Positions 63,667 through 64,000 of a stretch of DNA of 64,000 nt are shown piece after piece (the stretch's first letter is position 1; every line of letters starts with the position of its first letter). The stretch is taken from assembly GCF_000786215.1 (NCBI RefSeq), contig NZ_JROG01000004.1, forward strand, positions 248,001 through 312,000, read 5' to 3'. Source of the DNA: Sphingomonas sp. 35-24ZXX (GTDB lineage: Bacteria > Pseudomonadota > Alphaproteobacteria > Sphingomonadales > Sphingomonadaceae). Both the position numbers and the translations under genes were made by a program. The notes under the pieces were generated by a model that had not been told where the DNA came from, searched no databases, and saw nothing but the letters and a program-made list of their open reading frames with translations.

Positions 63667-64000
63667 TTAGCCTTTCAGCCCCGCCAGATGCTCCAGCACT
63701 TCGGCCTCGCTGACGACATCGGCATATTTCGCGTTCATGTCGAACAGGTTCGCCGCGTGCGGGGCGTGGTGCCGGTCGCCGCAGGCATCGGCAACGACGA
63801 TCGGGATGAAGCCGTGGCTGGACGTGTCGACACAGGTCGCGCGCACGCAGCCGCTGGTCGAAAGCCCGGTCAGGATCACGCTGTCGACGCCCATTGCGGT
63901 CAGCGTCGCGGCCAGCGAGGTGCCGAAAAAGGCGCTGGGATACTGCTTTGAAATCACCAGTTCGTTCGCGTTCGGCTCCAGCCCTGCCGGCCATGCGCCC
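63667..64000 (-). CDS. Cysteine hydrolase, isochorismatase-fold (N-carbamoylsarcosine amidase-like), partial
   Basis: The 5' end lies beyond the window; about 111 C-terminal residues are visible. Catalytic Lys is in VISKQYPSAFFGTSLA, the cis-peptide and nucleophilic Cys are in LTGLSTSGCVRATCVD, and the tail reads ACGDRHHAPHAANLFDM then KYADVVS. The SAFFGT and TSGCVRA pair is closest to N-carbamoylsarcosine amidase and maleamate amidohydrolase. The frame stays open to base 64000 without a clear start. An amide-cleaving step beside HyuAB fits a cyclic amide pathway. Confidence 0.85.
   Translation of the reverse strand, partial: GAWPAGLEPNANELVISKQYPSAFFGTSLAATLTAMGVDSVILTGLSTSGCVRATCVDTSSHGFIPIVVADACGDRHHAPHAANLFDMNAKYADVVSEAEVLEHLAGLKG

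Noticed and set aside
1-64000. CRISPR arrays, insertion sequences, prophage or integrase attachment sites
   Set aside because: No regularly spaced direct repeats, transposase, integrase or phage structural gene was seen, and tRNA-Val has no visible 3' duplicate nearby.

Overview
This window is a high-GC alphaproteobacterial chromosome segment, most likely from the Sphingomonadales (Sphingomonas, Novosphingobium or Blastomonas type). I infer this from the two large TonB-dependent receptors of the sphingomonad kind, the PEP-CTERM/XrtA-linked prsK-prsR-prsT block, the scf-type XRE regulator, the excalibur-domain protein, dense ATGA/GTGA gene overlaps and hairpin-rich intergenic repeats. No taxonomic search was possible. 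I see no insertion sequence, phage, plasmid or CRISPR array; the window reads as core genome with two accessory-looking blocks.

Layout. 0-7.8 kb: a UbiH-type hydroxylase, then a TetR repressor divergent from a TonB receptor with a clear dyad between them, facing a dipeptide-type ABC transporter (two permeases and a double ATPase, no binding protein). 7.9-9.6 kb: an excalibur-domain membrane protein and a MerR/TipAS regulator followed by an EmrE-like SMR exporter; the MerR promoter has a 19-bp spacer with a dyad and looks leaderless. 9.6-16.5 kb (minus strand): inositol-monophosphatase-family enzyme, prfC, aldose epimerase, pheT and pheS. 16.7-20.2 kb: small membrane protein, sterol-desaturase-family enzyme, GNAT and GMC oxidoreductase, closed by a strong terminator. 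20.3-22.9 kb: mutS.

22.9-29.7 kb is the first unusual block: a CHAT-domain (caspase-like) protein with an apparent signal peptide, coupled by GTGA and TTGA overlaps to a two-partner-secretion exoprotein (TpsA) and its outer-membrane translocator (TpsB). 29.8-36.8 kb: threonine aldolase with a DMT exporter, tRNA-Val(CAC), a TetR regulator, ygfZ, a class I dihydroorotase with Gln at the first metal-ligand His, a HerA-like ATPase and HU. 37.0-39.5 kb: the rubrerythrin / CCG-domain Fe-S protein / DUF3501 triad. 39.9-40.2 kb: the only gene-poor gap above 300 bases; it holds several hairpins and a minus-strand terminator that no protein gene explains, a candidate small RNA. 40.2-48.8 kb: scf-type regulator, then sugar transferase, PrsK, PrsR and PrsT. 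48.8-52.3 kb: oligopeptidase A, a Cds1-like cysteine desulfhydrase and a DUF423 protein.

52.3-64 kb is the second unusual block and the best candidate for an undescribed pathway. A FadR-type GntR gene sits between two divergent gene sets. The minus-strand set is an Asp/Glu-racemase-fold protein lacking both catalytic cysteines, two NTF2-like proteins and a TonB receptor. The plus-strand set is an HMG-CoA-lyase-like enzyme, HyuA, HyuB and a family III CoA-transferase. A cysteine hydrolase resembling N-carbamoylsarcosine amidase runs off the right edge. The same TGTATACA core occurs between the divergent promoters and just upstream of the lyase gene. I infer uptake of an unknown, perhaps cyclic amide/imide-like, substrate followed by ATP-dependent ring opening, amide hydrolysis, CoA activation and retro-aldol cleavage; the substrate and step order are not shown by the sequence.
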